Part shown: in pieces, positions 39,940 through 49,827 of the stretch | How positions within the stretch are numbered: position 1 is the stretch's first letter | Layout of the letters: the number at the start of each line of letters is the position of its first letter | Origin: Dietzia psychralcaliphila | GTDB lineage: Bacteria; Actinomycetota; Actinomycetes; Mycobacteriales; Mycobacteriaceae | Reading direction: 5' to 3' | DNA length: 64,000 nt | Assembly (NCBI RefSeq): GCF_003096095.1 | Contig: NZ_CP015453.1 | Coordinates: 3,814,248-3,878,247, forward strand | Notes under the pieces: generated by a model | The model's database searches: none | Seen by the model: only the letters and a program-made list of their open reading frames with translations | Told to the model about the DNA's origin: nothing | Position numbers and translations under genes: made by a program

Positions 39940-41319
39940 GTGGCTCATGTGACCTTCCTGTCCGCCGAACCGGCCGACCCGACCCGCGGACGCCTCACCT
40001 CCGCGTTGCGCGAGTCCGACGGCCTCGGTCGACTGTCCACCGCGCGTCTGGCGGCACTGCTCAGCGAGGGGATCCACCAGGCCGCGCTCGCCGGGATCGT
40101 GCTGTTCAGCCCGGAGGCCGCCACGACCCCGGCGGCCATCGTGGGCGGATTCGCCGTGATGCTGTTGCCGTACTCGATCGTCGGCCCGTTCGCCGCCGCC
40201 GCCCTGGACCGTTGGGACAGGCGCGTCGTGATCGCGGTGGCCGCGCTGGTCAGGACGGTGGCGATCATCGCCACGATCGTGTTGATCGCTGCCGGCGCCG
40301 TGCGTTCGGGGGCGGGCCTGGCCGTCCTGTTCGGGTTGTCCCTGGTCGCGATCGGACTCGGTCGGCTCATCAACACCGGAATGACCGCGGCCATGCCCCG
40401 GGTGGTGCCCGACCGCATCCTCGCGGCCACCAACTCGGTCCTGGTCACGGTGGGATCGGTGGTGACGGCGGTCGGTGCCGTCGCGGCGTTCGCGGTGCTG
40501 GCGGTGCTCGGCGCCGGAGACGCCGCCGTCTCGTGGACACTCGTGCCCGCCGCGGTCACCGCCGTCCTGGGGGTGTGGGCCATCCTCGCCCTTCCCCCAC
40601 GACACCTCGGGCCCGACGACGACGAGGTCGACACCGATCCCGGAACGGGCGTGACCCGGGATGCCGTGAGGCTGTTCGCCGGGGGTCTGGCCGAGGGCGT
40701 GCGGGCCGCCCGCTCCACGGCCCTGGTCTGGGTCGCGCTGGCCGGTGTCACCCTGGGCCGGGCCGCGTTCGGCATCACCACCATGCTCGCGGTCCTGCTG
40801 CTGCGCGACGTGGAGTCCGACGGGGGAGCCGGCCCGGTGGTGGCCGGGATGGGCGGGTTCGGCCTGCTCTCCGCCGCCGTCGCCGCCGGGATGGGCCTTG
40901 CCGCCGTGGTCACCCCGTGGGCCATCGCGCGCACCCGCCGGATCCTGGTCGTGGCGGCCGGCGCCGCGGTGTCCGCGGCAGCCCAGTTGGCGGTGGGCCC
41001 GACCCTCGACCCCACCGCGTTGGTCGCGGGCGCCCTCGCGCTGGGGCTGGGGGCGCAGGTGGTCAAGCTGGTCGCCGACAACGCCATGCAGACCGATGTC
41101 CCCGACGCCCGCCGCGGTGGAGTGTTCGCCCTGCAGGACGCCCTGTTCAACTCAGCGTTCGTCGTGGGGATGGTCGCAGTGCTGCCGTTCGTCCCCGCCG
41201 ACGGCCGGTCCGTCCCGCTGATGCTCGTCCCGGTGGTCTTGTATGCCGCCGCAGCCGTGATCGCGGTGTCTGTGAGCCTGCGATCAGGACCCGAATCCCA
41301 GCGATCCGGCGGCCACTGA
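39940..41319 (+). CDS. MFS transporter
   Basis: This protein of about 459 residues has twelve probable membrane helices rich in Ala and Val. The cytoplasmic loop AAALDRWDRRVVIAVAAL is a recognisable MFS motif A variant. A long acidic loop in the middle (GPDDDEVDTDPGTGVT) separates the two six-helix halves. The substrate is unknown. A homologue lies next to YqgE in mycobacteria, as I recall, so the pairing is conserved. The start is GTG at 39940 or 39949. The last 36 bases overlap the 3' end of the convergent repeat protein gene. Confidence 0.85.
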   Translation: MAHVTFLSAEPADPTRGRLTSALRESDGLGRLSTARLAALLSEGIHQAALAGIVLFSPEAATTPAAIVGGFAVMLLPYSIVGPFAAAALDRWDRRVVIAVAALVRTVAIIATIVLIAAGAVRSGAGLAVLFGLSLVAIGLGRLINTGMTAAMPRVVPDRILAATNSVLVTVGSVVTAVGAVAAFAVLAVLGAGDAAVSWTLVPAAVTAVLGVWAILALPPRHLGPDDDEVDTDPGTGVTRDAVRLFAGGLAEGVRAARSTALVWVALAGVTLGRAAFGITTMLAVLLLRDVESDGGAGPVVAGMGGFGLLSAAVAAGMGLAAVVTPWAIARTRRILVVAAGAAVSAAAQLAVGPTLDPTALVAGALALGLGAQVVKLVADNAMQTDVPDARRGGVFALQDALFNSAFVVGMVAVLPFVPADGRSVPLMLVPVVLYAAAAVIAVSVSLRSGPESQRSGGH

Positions 41320-42432
41320 ACCGCCACCGACTGACCCGGCCCCGACAGACCCACCGCCGACAGACCCCGCACCCACCGAACCGGTTCCAACGGAACCCAC
41401 CCCAGAACCCACTCCAGCAGAGCCAACACCAGCAGAGCCAACACCAGCGGAGCCCGCTCCGACCGAACCTCCGCCGACAGATCCGGCACCCACCGAACCT
41501 GCACCGATCGAACCTGCGCCCACCGAACCTGCACCGACCGAACCGGCGGCCGCAGACCCGGCCGCCGCGGATCCCACGCCCAGCGCGCTGGCGTCGATGG
41601 CGCCCACGTCGAGCGACCCGTGGGGGAGCGCCACGTCGAGGTGGCCGTCACCGTTCGCGTCCGCGACGGACAGCAGCCCGCTCCCCGTGTCCACTGTGAG
41701 CGAACCGTCGACCTCCACGACCGGGGGCGCGGGCTCGGGGGCCGTCCCGCCCTGCACGGGACCCGGCGGCCCGGGCTCGGGCTCGGGCTCGGGAGCCGGA
41801 ACATGGTCGACGGGCGCGGGAGCCGGTGACGGTGCGGGCGCCGGTTCGACGACCGGGGGAGCCGTCCACCTCGCCCATTCCGACTCCAGCGAACCGTGAT
41901 CGAGGGTCCCGACGGCATCCGCGAGCAGAGCACCCCAGTCCGGGAGCTCACCGAGCGACCCCGCCCCGGCCGTCACCGCGCCGTCCACGAGCGCACCCGC
42001 GCCCGCGGCACCTGCCAGCAACGACCCCGCCGCCAGGGAACCCCCACCGACAGAACCGCCTCCAACCGAGCCCCCACCCACGGAGCCACCACCGACGGAA
42101 CCACCAGCAACAGAGCCCCCGCCGACAGAACCCGCGCCGAGCGAACCCGCGCCCACGGAGCCGGCCGCCAGAGCACCGGCCCCACCTGCGAAGACATTCC
42201 ACACGCCGCGTCCGTCCCCGTCCGAGTAGACCTCCTGGACCGCGGTACCCACGTCGGTCACCACGCGGTCGGCGACCCCGTCGAGGTCCGAGTCCCACAG
42301 TGCGTCGTCGGCGTGCCCGTCGCCGTCGAAGTCCAGCCACAGCGCGTCCGCGGCACCGGTTCCCAGGGTGAGTTCGGGCGCACCCTGCCATTGCGTCGGC
42401 TCACCGACGCCGTCTCCGAAGAAGTAGTCCAT
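41284..42432 (-). CDS. GSVGx-repeat protein with Ca-binding-like loops
   Basis: This 382-residue protein of unusual layout starts with a short domain (1-80). It holds DFDGDGHAD (34-42), DSDLDGVAD (47-55) and SDGDG (about 70-74), which are DxDxDG-type calcium-binding loops. Residues 84-158 are near-perfect pentapeptides GSVGA/GSVGG. A Pro/Glu/Ala linker (about 192-238) and one more DANGDGHLD loop (258-266) follow. Residues 285-382 are again GSVGA-type repeats up to the C terminus. The opening MDYFFGDG with alternating DG loops recalls DUF6802-like Corynebacteriales proteins. No signal peptide is seen from the ATG at 42432. A surface, calcium-dependent role is a guess. Confidence 0.7.
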   Translation of the reverse strand: MDYFFGDGVGEPTQWQGAPELTLGTGAADALWLDFDGDGHADDALWDSDLDGVADRVVTDVGTAVQEVYSDGDGRGVWNVFAGGAGALAAGSVGAGSLGAGSVGGGSVAGGSVGGGSVGGGSVGGGSVGGGSLAAGSLLAGAAGAGALVDGAVTAGAGSLGELPDWGALLADAVGTLDHGSLESEWARWTAPPVVEPAPAPSPAPAPVDHVPAPEPEPEPGPPGPVQGGTAPEPAPPVVEVDGSLTVDTGSGLLSVADANGDGHLDVALPHGSLDVGAIDASALGVGSAAAGSAAAGSVGAGSVGAGSIGAGSVGAGSVGGGSVGAGSAGVGSAGVGSAGVGSGVGSVGTGSVGAGSVGGGSVGAGSVGGGSVAAGSLGFGS

Positions 42433-42481
42433 GCCCGCAATGGTGTCGCGGACGCCACGGCCCGGACCAGTCCCGGTGAGC

Positions 42482-42515
42482 GATCTGTGGACAACGGATC
42501 CGCTCTCCACAGATC
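42482..42515. terminator. Inverted repeat with DnaA-box-like core
   Basis: GATCTGTGGA (42482-42491) and TCCACAGATC (42506-42515) are perfect 10-bp arms with a 14-base loop, just after the GT87 stop (42541) on the minus strand and upstream of the repeat protein. The sequence contains TGTGGACAA (42486-42494), the complement of TTGTCCACA, the DnaA box reported in high-GC actinobacteria. It may be a terminator, a DnaA site, or both. Confidence 0.55.
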
Positions 42516-42540
42516 CGCGAGAAGCCCTTGACGGGCCCGC

Positions 42541-43821
42541 TCAGCGGGAACGGCTGCGGACGAGAAGCACCGGCTTCTCCGGGTCCCCGTCCAGGTCAGA
42601 CCTGCCGAGCCGTGCGGCGCGGACTCCCACCATGACGAGGAAGACGAGCGCCCACAGCAGGTAGGCGTCTCCCACCAGGTGCTCGATCGGCCCCCATCCG
42701 AGCTCGCGGCCCTGGTCGTGGGGGAACCACCACTGCGGTGTGGTCAGGAAGATCACGATGCCGGTGCCGGCCATGATGAGCCAGCCCCGCTCGTCGTCGT
42801 CGCCCCTCCCGGAGGCACGTGCCGCCCACACCAACGTGAGCACGACGGCCGGCACCGCCCACACCCAATGGTGTCCCCAGGACACCGGCGAGCAGAACAG
42901 CGCGACAAATCCCACCGTGACCGCGGCGGCGACCTCGTGACCGAAGCGCAACAGCCGCCACGCCACCCAGGCGATACCCAGCCCCACCAGAGCAGACACC
43001 ACAAACCACACCACCGATGCCGCCGTGTCCTCGAAGCCGAGGCGGTGGACGAGCCCGTTGACCGACTGATTGGACGAGAAGGACAACTCACCGATACGGG
43101 CGGGATCCCGGATGGCGAACGTCCAGTAGCGGGCGGAATCACTCGGGGCCAGCACATGCCCGATCCCGGTGAAAGCCAGCGCGGCGACGACCGCCGTGCC
43201 GAGTCCCCGCCAGTCGCGACGCAGCGCGAAGTACAGCAGGAACACCGCCGGGGTGAGCTTAATCGCCATCGCCAACCCGGTGAGCGTCCCACCCCACCAG
43301 CGTCCACGGCCGCGGATCACGTCCACCAGCACCAGGGCCATCAGGAACACGTTGACCTGCCCGAAGCCGAGCGTCTCACGCACCGGGCCGAACCACAGCG
43401 CCACGGCCATCACCGCGAGCGTGATCCACCACAGCTCGCCGGCCGGGCGGTCGCACGTGCGCGTGAGGACCAGCTGCACCACGTACGCCAGGACCGCGAT
43501 GGTGGCCACCGTGACGATCGTGGACGCCACCGCCAACGGCACCAGCGTGAACAGCGAGAAGATCTGCGCGGACAGCGGGGGATAGGTGAAGGGCAGGCTG
43601 TCACCCCGCATGAGCTGGGGGAGCTGGCCGTAGATCTCTCCCCCGTCGCGGAAGACCTGCCCGCCGACCCGGTAGACGTCCAGATCGATGCGGTACGGGG
43701 GGATCTGCTGCAGGCCCGGGAGACCGACCGTGTGGAGCACCGTGCCGACCAGAGCCAGCACGGCGGCGACGATCCGGCCGGCGGTCGAGGCGAGGTAGCG
43801 GTCGACCGCGTGGCCGATCAC
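42541..43821 (-). CDS. GT87-family polyprenyl-phosphate mannosyltransferase-like membrane protein
   Basis: This 426-residue membrane glycosyltransferase of the DUF2029/GT87 type has ten or so hydrophobic helices. The catalytic Asp pair region is in YRIDLDVYRVGGQVF (about 44-58), followed by FTYPPLSAQIF. Mycobacterial members (PimE, Rv2181) transfer mannose from polyprenyl-phosphate mannose to PIMs, LM and LAM. It is therefore likely to act in envelope lipoglycan synthesis. The start is GTG at 43821, overlapping the pcnA stop by four bases. The C terminus is basic and disordered. Confidence 0.84.
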   Translation of the reverse strand: MIGHAVDRYLASTAGRIVAAVLALVGTVLHTVGLPGLQQIPPYRIDLDVYRVGGQVFRDGGEIYGQLPQLMRGDSLPFTYPPLSAQIFSLFTLVPLAVASTIVTVATIAVLAYVVQLVLTRTCDRPAGELWWITLAVMAVALWFGPVRETLGFGQVNVFLMALVLVDVIRGRGRWWGGTLTGLAMAIKLTPAVFLLYFALRRDWRGLGTAVVAALAFTGIGHVLAPSDSARYWTFAIRDPARIGELSFSSNQSVNGLVHRLGFEDTAASVVWFVVSALVGLGIAWVAWRLLRFGHEVAAAVTVGFVALFCSPVSWGHHWVWAVPAVVLTLVWAARASGRGDDDERGWLIMAGTGIVIFLTTPQWWFPHDQGRELGWGPIEHLVGDAYLLWALVFLVMVGVRAARLGRSDLDGDPEKPVLLVRSRSR

Positions 43822-45431
43822 GCCGGATCGCCGTTCTGCGGTCGGTCGTTCTGCTGGTGGTCGTTCTGCGGACCGCCATTCTGCTCGGCCCACCATCGGA
43901 CGAGTTCGGCCTCGGCCTCGTCGCGGTCCAGCGGGCCGCGGTCCAGGCGCAGCTCCTTGAGGAACGCCCAGGCGCGACCGACGTCGGGACCCGGCGCCAG
44001 ACCCAGCAACGTCATGATCTCGTTGCCGTCGAGATCCGGCCGGACCCGCGCCAGGTCCTCCTTCTCCTCGATCTCGGCGATGCGGTGCTCCAGCGAGTCG
44101 TAGCTGGCCTGGAGTTTGGCCGCGCGGCGCTTGTTCCGGGTCGTGCAGTCCGCCCGGACCAAGCGGTGGAGACGAGGGAGCAGGTCGCCCGCGTCAGAGA
44201 CGTACCGGCGCACGGCCGAATCGGACCACTGCCCCTCGCCGTAGCCGTGGAAGCGCAGGTGGAGGAACACCAGACCCGAGACGTCCTCGATCATCTGCTT
44301 CGAGTACTTGAGCGCACGCATCCGCTTGCGCACCATCTTGGCGCCCACCACCTCGTGGTGGTGGAACGTCACACCGCCGCCGGGTTTGGCCGCGCGCGTG
44401 GCCGGCTTGCCCACGTCGTGCAACAGTGCCGCCCAGCGGAGAACCAGATCCGGCCCCGCCGGTTCGAGGTCGATGGCCTGCTTGAGCACGGTGAGCGAAT
44501 GCCAGTACACGTCCTTGTGCTGCAGGTGCTCGTCGCGCTCCAGCTTCATGCCCGGGACCTCGGGCAGCACGCGGTCGGCCAGTCCGGCCTCGCACAGCAT
44601 GTTGATGCCGTCGATCGGGTAGTCGCCCAGGATGGTCTTGTCGAGCTCGGCGCGGACCCGCTCGACCGTGATCCTGTCGATCTCGGCGGTCATCTCCGTC
44701 ATGGCCCGGAACACCCGCGGCGCGAGGGAGAAGCCCAGCTGGGAGACGAACCGGCAGGCCCGCAGCATGCGCAGCGGGTCGTCGGCGAACGACTGCTCCG
44801 GTGCGGCCGGGGTGTCCAGGAGCCCCACCAGCAGCGCGTCCATACCGTCGAGCGGGTCGCAGAACTCATGACGTCCGTCGGGGTGCAGCCGCACCGCCAT
44901 GGCGTTGACCGTGAAATCGCGGCGGATCAGGTCGCCCTCGAGGGTGTCGCCGAAGACCACCTCGGGGTTGCGGGACACCCCGTCGTAGGAGTCCGCCCGG
45001 TACGTGGTGACCTCGATCTGCTGCTCGATCCCGGCGGCGTCGTACGTGACGGCCGACAGGGTGCCGAACTCGATCCCGGTGTCCCACACCGTGTCCGCGT
45101 AGTTCTCCAGGATTCCGCGGACCGTGTCGGGTCGGGCGTCGGTGGTGAAGTCCAGGTCCGTACCGAGCCGGCCGAGGAGGGCGTCGCGCACGCTGCCACC
45201 CACCAGGTAGAGCTCGTGGCCGGCGTCGCCGAATGCCGCCGCGAGCGGGGCCAGCAGGTCCGCGTGGTCGTTGAGCGTGGTCTGGGCGCCCGCCAGGAGA
45301 CGCACCCGCCGCGCCTCGAACTCGGCCGGGTCGGGCGGGGTACCCGGCCCGTCCTGCAGTCCCGAGAACACCGCAGCGTCGTGTCGGTCCGATGAGGCGC
45401 GCGGGTCTGGGTGCGGATTTCGGGCTGTCAC
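43818..45431 (-). CDS. pcnA: CCA tRNA nucleotidyltransferase / poly(A) polymerase family
   Basis: This 537-residue enzyme adds or repairs the tRNA 3' CCA end. The nucleotidyltransferase core has GGSVRDALLG and the metal-binding DLDFTTDA (DxD), then RRDFTVNAMAVR. The C-terminal half has an HD phosphohydrolase-type domain (ALLHDVGKP and HHHEVVG). The mycobacterial homologue Rv3907c is at the same place beside mutT4. The N-terminal 40 residues and the last 20 (Asn/Gln/Pro-rich, with repeated QND) are low-complexity. The start is GTG at 45431. It is co-directional with and overlaps the mannosyltransferase gene. Confidence 0.92.
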   Translation of the reverse strand: MTARNPHPDPRASSDRHDAAVFSGLQDGPGTPPDPAEFEARRVRLLAGAQTTLNDHADLLAPLAAAFGDAGHELYLVGGSVRDALLGRLGTDLDFTTDARPDTVRGILENYADTVWDTGIEFGTLSAVTYDAAGIEQQIEVTTYRADSYDGVSRNPEVVFGDTLEGDLIRRDFTVNAMAVRLHPDGRHEFCDPLDGMDALLVGLLDTPAAPEQSFADDPLRMLRACRFVSQLGFSLAPRVFRAMTEMTAEIDRITVERVRAELDKTILGDYPIDGINMLCEAGLADRVLPEVPGMKLERDEHLQHKDVYWHSLTVLKQAIDLEPAGPDLVLRWAALLHDVGKPATRAAKPGGGVTFHHHEVVGAKMVRKRMRALKYSKQMIEDVSGLVFLHLRFHGYGEGQWSDSAVRRYVSDAGDLLPRLHRLVRADCTTRNKRRAAKLQASYDSLEHRIAEIEEKEDLARVRPDLDGNEIMTLLGLAPGPDVGRAWAFLKELRLDRGPLDRDEAEAELVRWWAEQNGGPQNDHQQNDRPQNGDPA

Positions 45432-45441
45432 AGCGGAGACC

Positions 45442-45774
45442 TTACCGAGTCGGTCCCGCCTCCTTGGACCACAGCGGCTCCACGGCCTCGACCTCAGGTG
45501 GACCGGTCAACAGGTCACCCGACTCCTCCAGGTACGCCAGGTACGCGGGGTTGCCCAGGAATGCCTGGGCCGCGGAGGCGTCGCGGTACTGCTGGAACAC
45601 CACCAGGACATCGGGGTCGGCGTGGGACGCGCAGAACATGTACGCCCGGTGCCCGTCGTTCGCCTGCACCGCCTCCGGCATGTGTCTGCGCCACACCTCG
45701 ACCAGCTCGTCCCGCCGCCCCGGCTTGGCCCGGTGACGGAGGACCAGGGCGTGGCCTGCGGATCCTGAGCTCAT
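45442..45774 (-). CDS. Antibiotic biosynthesis monooxygenase (ABM) domain protein
   Basis: This 110-residue ferredoxin-like ABM domain has ALVLRHRAKPGRRDELVEVWRRH at the start, DPDVLVVFQQYRDASAAQAFL in the middle and the helix NPAYLAYLEES. Members oxidise quinol-like substrates or degrade heme without cofactors, and many are uncharacterised. The start is ATG at 45774. It precedes pcnA by ten bases on the same strand. In M. tuberculosis, as I recall, pcnA and mutT4 are adjacent, so this gene is an insertion relative to that order. Confidence 0.8.
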   Translation of the reverse strand: MSSGSAGHALVLRHRAKPGRRDELVEVWRRHMPEAVQANDGHRAYMFCASHADPDVLVVFQQYRDASAAQAFLGNPAYLAYLEESGDLLTGPPEVEAVEPLWSKEAGPTR

Positions 45775-45883
45775 GCTGTGGACTCTAGCCGTGGCCCGCC
45801 CGCCACCACATGCCCTGAGCGTATCCGCGGGCGGCACGCCGACGATTTACGGAACACGCAACACCGGCCGGTAGCATCAATGG

Positions 45884-47224
45884 GTGTCCGAAGCCGAACG
45901 CCCCGTCGAACCGCGCGCTAACCCGCCGCGGCGGCGTCGCGCGCGCCGGCCCGCCGGATCCGGGGCCCATACTTCCAATCCCGCTGGTCAGAGTAGCGAG
46001 CGGGGCACCGGGCAGAGCTCTGACGGGCAGCGGGCCGCGCAGGGGCAGAAGAAGACCCAGGGCGGCAAGAGCCAGCACTCCGGCAAGTCCGGCCAACCGG
46101 GCAAATCCGGTCAGTCCGGTCAACCGACGCAGTCCGGTCACCCGGGTCAGTCCGGTCCGTCCGCGCAGTCCGGGGACGGCCAGGCCCGCCAGGGTCGCCG
46201 CCGCCGCCGTGGCGGCCGGGGCAGACGAGGCGGCCAGGGCAGGGCTCCCGAGGCCCAGCGGAAGGACCCGGGTTCGGACGACGGGGCTCCCACACAGTCC
46301 ACACAGACGGTCAGGTCGGGTGACGGCACGGCCGGCGCCACCTCGGCCCGCCAGTCCCCGCGCCATCCACGCAACCAGAACCGGCCCAGGTCCGGGCCCG
46401 GCCAGTCCGCGACCGCCAACACCACCCGCGCCGCCTCACCGGCCAAGTCCGGGGCGAAGAACCCCGCCAAGTCCGGCTCCAAGCCGGGCGGGAAGCCCGG
46501 CGCGAAGGGCACCGGCACCAAGAACCCCCGGGGTGGTCGGGGGGGAGGGCGGCACCCGCGGAACGGTCAGCGCCTGCGGACGGTGCTCGAGACCTCCGCG
46601 GGCGGCCTGGTCGTGCGTGGGCTGGAGCAGGCGGCCGCCGCGGGATCGGAACCCGATCTGTCCCGTCTGGAGGTCGCGCTGATCGGTCGCCTCGACCGGC
46701 GTAACCGCATGCTGTGGTCGATGCCCAAGGGCCATATCGAACCGGGCGAGACCGTGGAGGAGACCGCCCGCCGCGAGGTGCTCGAGGAGACGGGCGTCGA
46801 CGGGACGGTGCTCGCCCCGCTCGGCACCATCGACTACTGGTTCGTCGCCGAGGGCCGCAGGATCCACAAGACCGTCCACCACCACCTCATCCGGTACGAC
46901 CACGGCGACCTGTGCGACGAGGACCCGGAGATCACCGAGGTCGCGTGGGTGGCCTTCGACCATCTCCCCAGGCGGCTCGCCTATCCGGACGAACGGAGGC
47001 TGGTGGAGGCCGCCCGGTCACTCCTGCCCGACCTCGCGCGCGCCGAACTGGCGGGGGAGTCCCCCGTGCCGCAGAGCTCACAGGTGGTCGACCCGTCCCG
47101 GCGCTCGGGCGGCCCCGAACCGGTCCGGCGATCCGCTGACGGGGCGCGGGAGAGCGGTCCCCGACGGGAACCCGCGCGCGGGGACGCACCGCGCGGGGAC
47201 GATCCGGAGGAGTCACGGCCGTGA
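45884..47224 (+). CDS. NUDIX hydrolase, MutT4-type, with long basic disordered N-terminus
   Basis: This 446-residue protein carries a NUDIX domain at about residues 230-385. The Nudix box is complete: [22 protein letters not shown] followed by V. The domain hydrolyses nucleoside diphosphate-linked compounds; Rv3908 (MutT4) of M. tuberculosis is the positional counterpart. About 225 N-terminal residues are Arg/Gly/Gln/Ser-rich and repetitive ([16 protein letters not shown], later [13 protein letters not shown]), and the C-terminal 70 are Arg/Pro/Gly-rich. The basic tail could bind nucleic acid or membranes. TAGCAT six bases before the GTG suggests a leaderless mRNA. The stop overlaps the next gene. 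Confidence 0.88.
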   Translation: MSEAERPVEPRANPPRRRRARRPAGSGAHTSNPAGQSSERGTGQSSDGQRAAQGQKKTQGGKSQHSGKSGQPGKSGQSGQPTQSGHPGQSGPSAQSGDGQARQGRRRRRGGRGRRGGQGRAPEAQRKDPGSDDGAPTQSTQTVRSGDGTAGATSARQSPRHPRNQNRPRSGPGQSATANTTRAASPAKSGAKNPAKSGSKPGGKPGAKGTGTKNPRGGRGGGRHPRNGQRLRTVLETSAGGLVVRGLEQAAAAGSEPDLSRLEVALIGRLDRRNRMLWSMPKGHIEPGETVEETARREVLEETGVDGTVLAPLGTIDYWFVAEGRRIHKTVHHHLIRYDHGDLCDEDPEITEVAWVAFDHLPRRLAYPDERRLVEAARSLLPDLARAELAGESPVPQSSQVVDPSRRSGGPEPVRRSADGARESGPRREPARGDAPRGDDPEESRP

Positions 47225-49827
47225 ACCGGCGGCCGGGTGGGCGGCTCGTCCGGGCGGTCGTCCCGGTGGCGCTGTGCGCGGCACTGGCATCGGCCCCGGT
47301 GTGGGGTGTCCAGCCGGTCCGCGCCGTCACCCCGGAGCAGGCGATCGACGCGGGTTACATCCCGAACCCGGCACCCGCCCTCGCCCGGATCACCATCGAC
47401 GAGATCACGCCCCGGGTCCTCGACGGGGCAGGGGCCGGGGGACAGCTGGCCGTCGGCACCGAGGCGGGGGTCCCCACCGTCACCGTGTCGGGCACGATCA
47501 GCAACGTCGGCGACGTGTCACTGGAATCGGTGGACGTCCGTCTCCAGCGTGGCCCCCGCGCAGCCGACGCGGAGTCGGTGCGCGAGCCACTGGTGTGGTC
47601 GGAGCCCTCCTTCCCCGTCCAGGGGGAGTTCCTCAGGGCGGCGGAGACCCTCGCCCCCGGGGAGTCGGTGCCCTACCGGGTCTCGATGCCCGCGCGGGAG
47701 GTACCCGGCAACCCGGGCCCGGACCTGCAGCTCACCGAGCCGGGCGTCTACCCGCTACTGGTCAACGTCAACGGCACCCCGGAGGGCGGGTCGCCGGCGC
47801 GTCTCGACGACGCCCGCACCCTGCTCCCCGTCCTGGAGGCACCACCTCCCGCGCCGCTCCCGGGCGTCGACGACGACGAGGTGGGCGCCAGCACGTCGGC
47901 GGGCGTGCCGGGCCCGACACCCGTACCGCTGACCATGCTCTGGCCCCTGGCCGCCGCGCCCTCACGAATCGCCCTCGTACCCGGCGAGGCCGGCCCCGAA
48001 CCGGTGGTGGCACTGACCGACAGATCGCTGCTCGGCGACCTCTCGGAGGAGGGACGACTCACCGGTCTGGTCCGGGCTGCGTCCGCCGCCTTCGACGGAC
48101 CCGGGGGTGAGGAGCTGCGCCGGGCGACGTGCATCGCGGTGGATCCCGATCTCCTCGGAACGGTGGCCGAGCTCGCGGACGGTCGGCCGGTCGTGATCGA
48201 CGACGGGAGCGGTGCCCGCGATCCGGGTGACGGGGATCGGGCCGACGACGGGGCAACACCGACACCCGTCGACGAGGCCGTGGTCGCGGACGCCTCCCGA
48301 TGGTTGGACCAGCTCCGCGCTCTGGCCGAGGGTTCCTGCGTGGTGACCCTGCCGGCCGCGCAGGCCGATCTCGACACGGTGTCCACCATCGGTGACACCA
48401 CCCTGACCTCGGCGGCGCTCGATCGCTCCGACTCGGTGGAGCGGATCCTCGACGTGGCCCCGGTCCCCGATGTGCTCGTCCCCGCCTCGGGCACGCTGGC
48501 GCCCGCGACCGCGCAGGCGCTGGCCGGTTCCGGGGACACGGCGATCGTCGCCACCCCGTCCACCCGCACCGACACCGGAGTGGTCCCGACGAGCGGGATG
48601 GTCGGGCTCGCCGGCACGGACGGCGGGCGGGCGCTCACCTACTCGGCCACGGTGGGGACCGCCCTCGCCGCGACCGGTGAGTTCCCGGAGAACCCCCGCT
48701 ACTCGGACCCGGACACCCGGTATTGGCTCGCCGCCGATTCCCCGGTCGCGCGCCTCCAGGACGCCCGGGCGGCCCTGCTGGCCCCGGTGATCGACGCCGC
48801 CGACGCCGCGGCCACTGCCGCAGCCACCGCCCCGACCGGTGCGCAGCAGCCGGGTCCGGCCCGGAGCGACACCTCCGACACCGCTGACACCACCGACACC
48901 GTCGCCGAGCAGGGGGTCCTCGCGGTTCCGCCGCAGGTCTGGGGCGTCGATGAGGAGGCCGCGGGCTCGTTGCTCGAGACGCTCGGTGACCAGCTCTCCG
49001 CCGGCCGCATGCGGGCGGTTCCACTCACGGAGTTGCTGACCGGGCCCGTCACGGTTCCCGAGGGGAGCCTGGCAGACGATCCCACCGGTGCGGTCGACCC
49101 CGGGACGGCCGACCCGTTCGCGGACGACCCCGGGGGGGACACCGTCCGTCGACTGACGGGGGCACTCCGGGGGACCGGCACCCTCCGGTCTCTGGTGGAC
49201 ACCTCCGACCCGACCTCAGCGGGGGCGGCCGCACACCTCGACCCGTTGGTGGGTGACGCCCTGCGGGTGCTCTCGGTAACTGGTCGACGGGCCGGCGGTG
49301 ACGGTCTCACCCTCGAATCCGGGACCGGTGCGGCCGCCCGGGAGCGCAGCGCCACCCGGCTGGCGCGACTCGGGGAGACGGTGTCCGCGTCGCTCGCGCG
49401 CGTCGACCTCCTGACCCCGGGGAGCGTGTTCACCATGGCCAGTCCCAACAGCCCCCTCATGCTGGTGATCCGCAACGCCCTACCGTTCCCGGTGCGCGTC
49501 GACGTGACGGTCACCGCACCCGAGGACATCACGGTCGATCCGGTCGGCCTCATCCAGATCCCGGCCGCCGGTTCCCGAACCCTCCAGGTCCCCACACAGT
49601 CCGACTCCGAGGGCGGGGTCCGTCACACCGTGACCTTCGCTCTCCACGGACCGGACGGGACCCGACTGTCCGCCCCGGTCGAACTCTCGGTCCAGTCCGG
49701 TGGGTATCCCGTCGCGCAGGGCTTCGCGATCGCGGCGGCCGCCCTCGCCCTCATCCTGGGAGGTCGCCGGTACCTGCGCTACCGTCGGGGCATCCTCGAC
49801 CCCGCGGACGAAGGGCACCGACCTTGA
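47221..49827 (+). CDS. DUF6049 family cell-envelope protein (Rv3909 counterpart)
   Basis: This 868-residue protein has a Sec signal ([22 protein letters not shown]), a very long extracytoplasmic region and one C-terminal membrane helix ([23 protein letters not shown]) near 838-860, so it is anchored at its C terminus facing outward. It is an essential-region neighbour of murJ in mycobacteria; the DUF6049 family has no settled biochemistry. Its position between mutT4 and murJ, with a 4-base overlap on each side, suggests a role in peptidoglycan or envelope assembly. It is Asp/Thr/Pro-rich throughout. Confidence 0.83.
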   Translation: MNRRPGGRLVRAVVPVALCAALASAPVWGVQPVRAVTPEQAIDAGYIPNPAPALARITIDEITPRVLDGAGAGGQLAVGTEAGVPTVTVSGTISNVGDVSLESVDVRLQRGPRAADAESVREPLVWSEPSFPVQGEFLRAAETLAPGESVPYRVSMPAREVPGNPGPDLQLTEPGVYPLLVNVNGTPEGGSPARLDDARTLLPVLEAPPPAPLPGVDDDEVGASTSAGVPGPTPVPLTMLWPLAAAPSRIALVPGEAGPEPVVALTDRSLLGDLSEEGRLTGLVRAASAAFDGPGGEELRRATCIAVDPDLLGTVAELADGRPVVIDDGSGARDPGDGDRADDGATPTPVDEAVVADASRWLDQLRALAEGSCVVTLPAAQADLDTVSTIGDTTLTSAALDRSDSVERILDVAPVPDVLVPASGTLAPATAQALAGSGDTAIVATPSTRTDTGVVPTSGMVGLAGTDGGRALTYSATVGTALAATGEFPENPRYSDPDTRYWLAADSPVARLQDARAALLAPVIDAADAAATAAATAPTGAQQPGPARSDTSDTADTTDTVAEQGVLAVPPQVWGVDEEAAGSLLETLGDQLSAGRMRAVPLTELLTGPVTVPEGSLADDPTGAVDPGTADPFADDPGGDTVRRLTGALRGTGTLRSLVDTSDPTSAGAAAHLDPLVGDALRVLSVTGRRAGGDGLTLESGTGAAARERSATRLARLGETVSASLARVDLLTPGSVFTMASPNSPLMLVIRNALPFPVRVDVTVTAPEDITVDPVGLIQIPAAGSRTLQVPTQSDSEGGVRHTVTFALHGPDGTRLSAPVELSVQSGGYPVAQGFAIAAAALALILGGRRYLRYRRGILDPADEGHRP

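Noticed and set aside
39945..41951. 668-residue minus-strand frame over the MFS gene and the repeat protein
   Set aside because: Low-complexity Arg/Ser/Pro/Thr sequence antisense to a clear transporter; no family signature or ribosome binding site.
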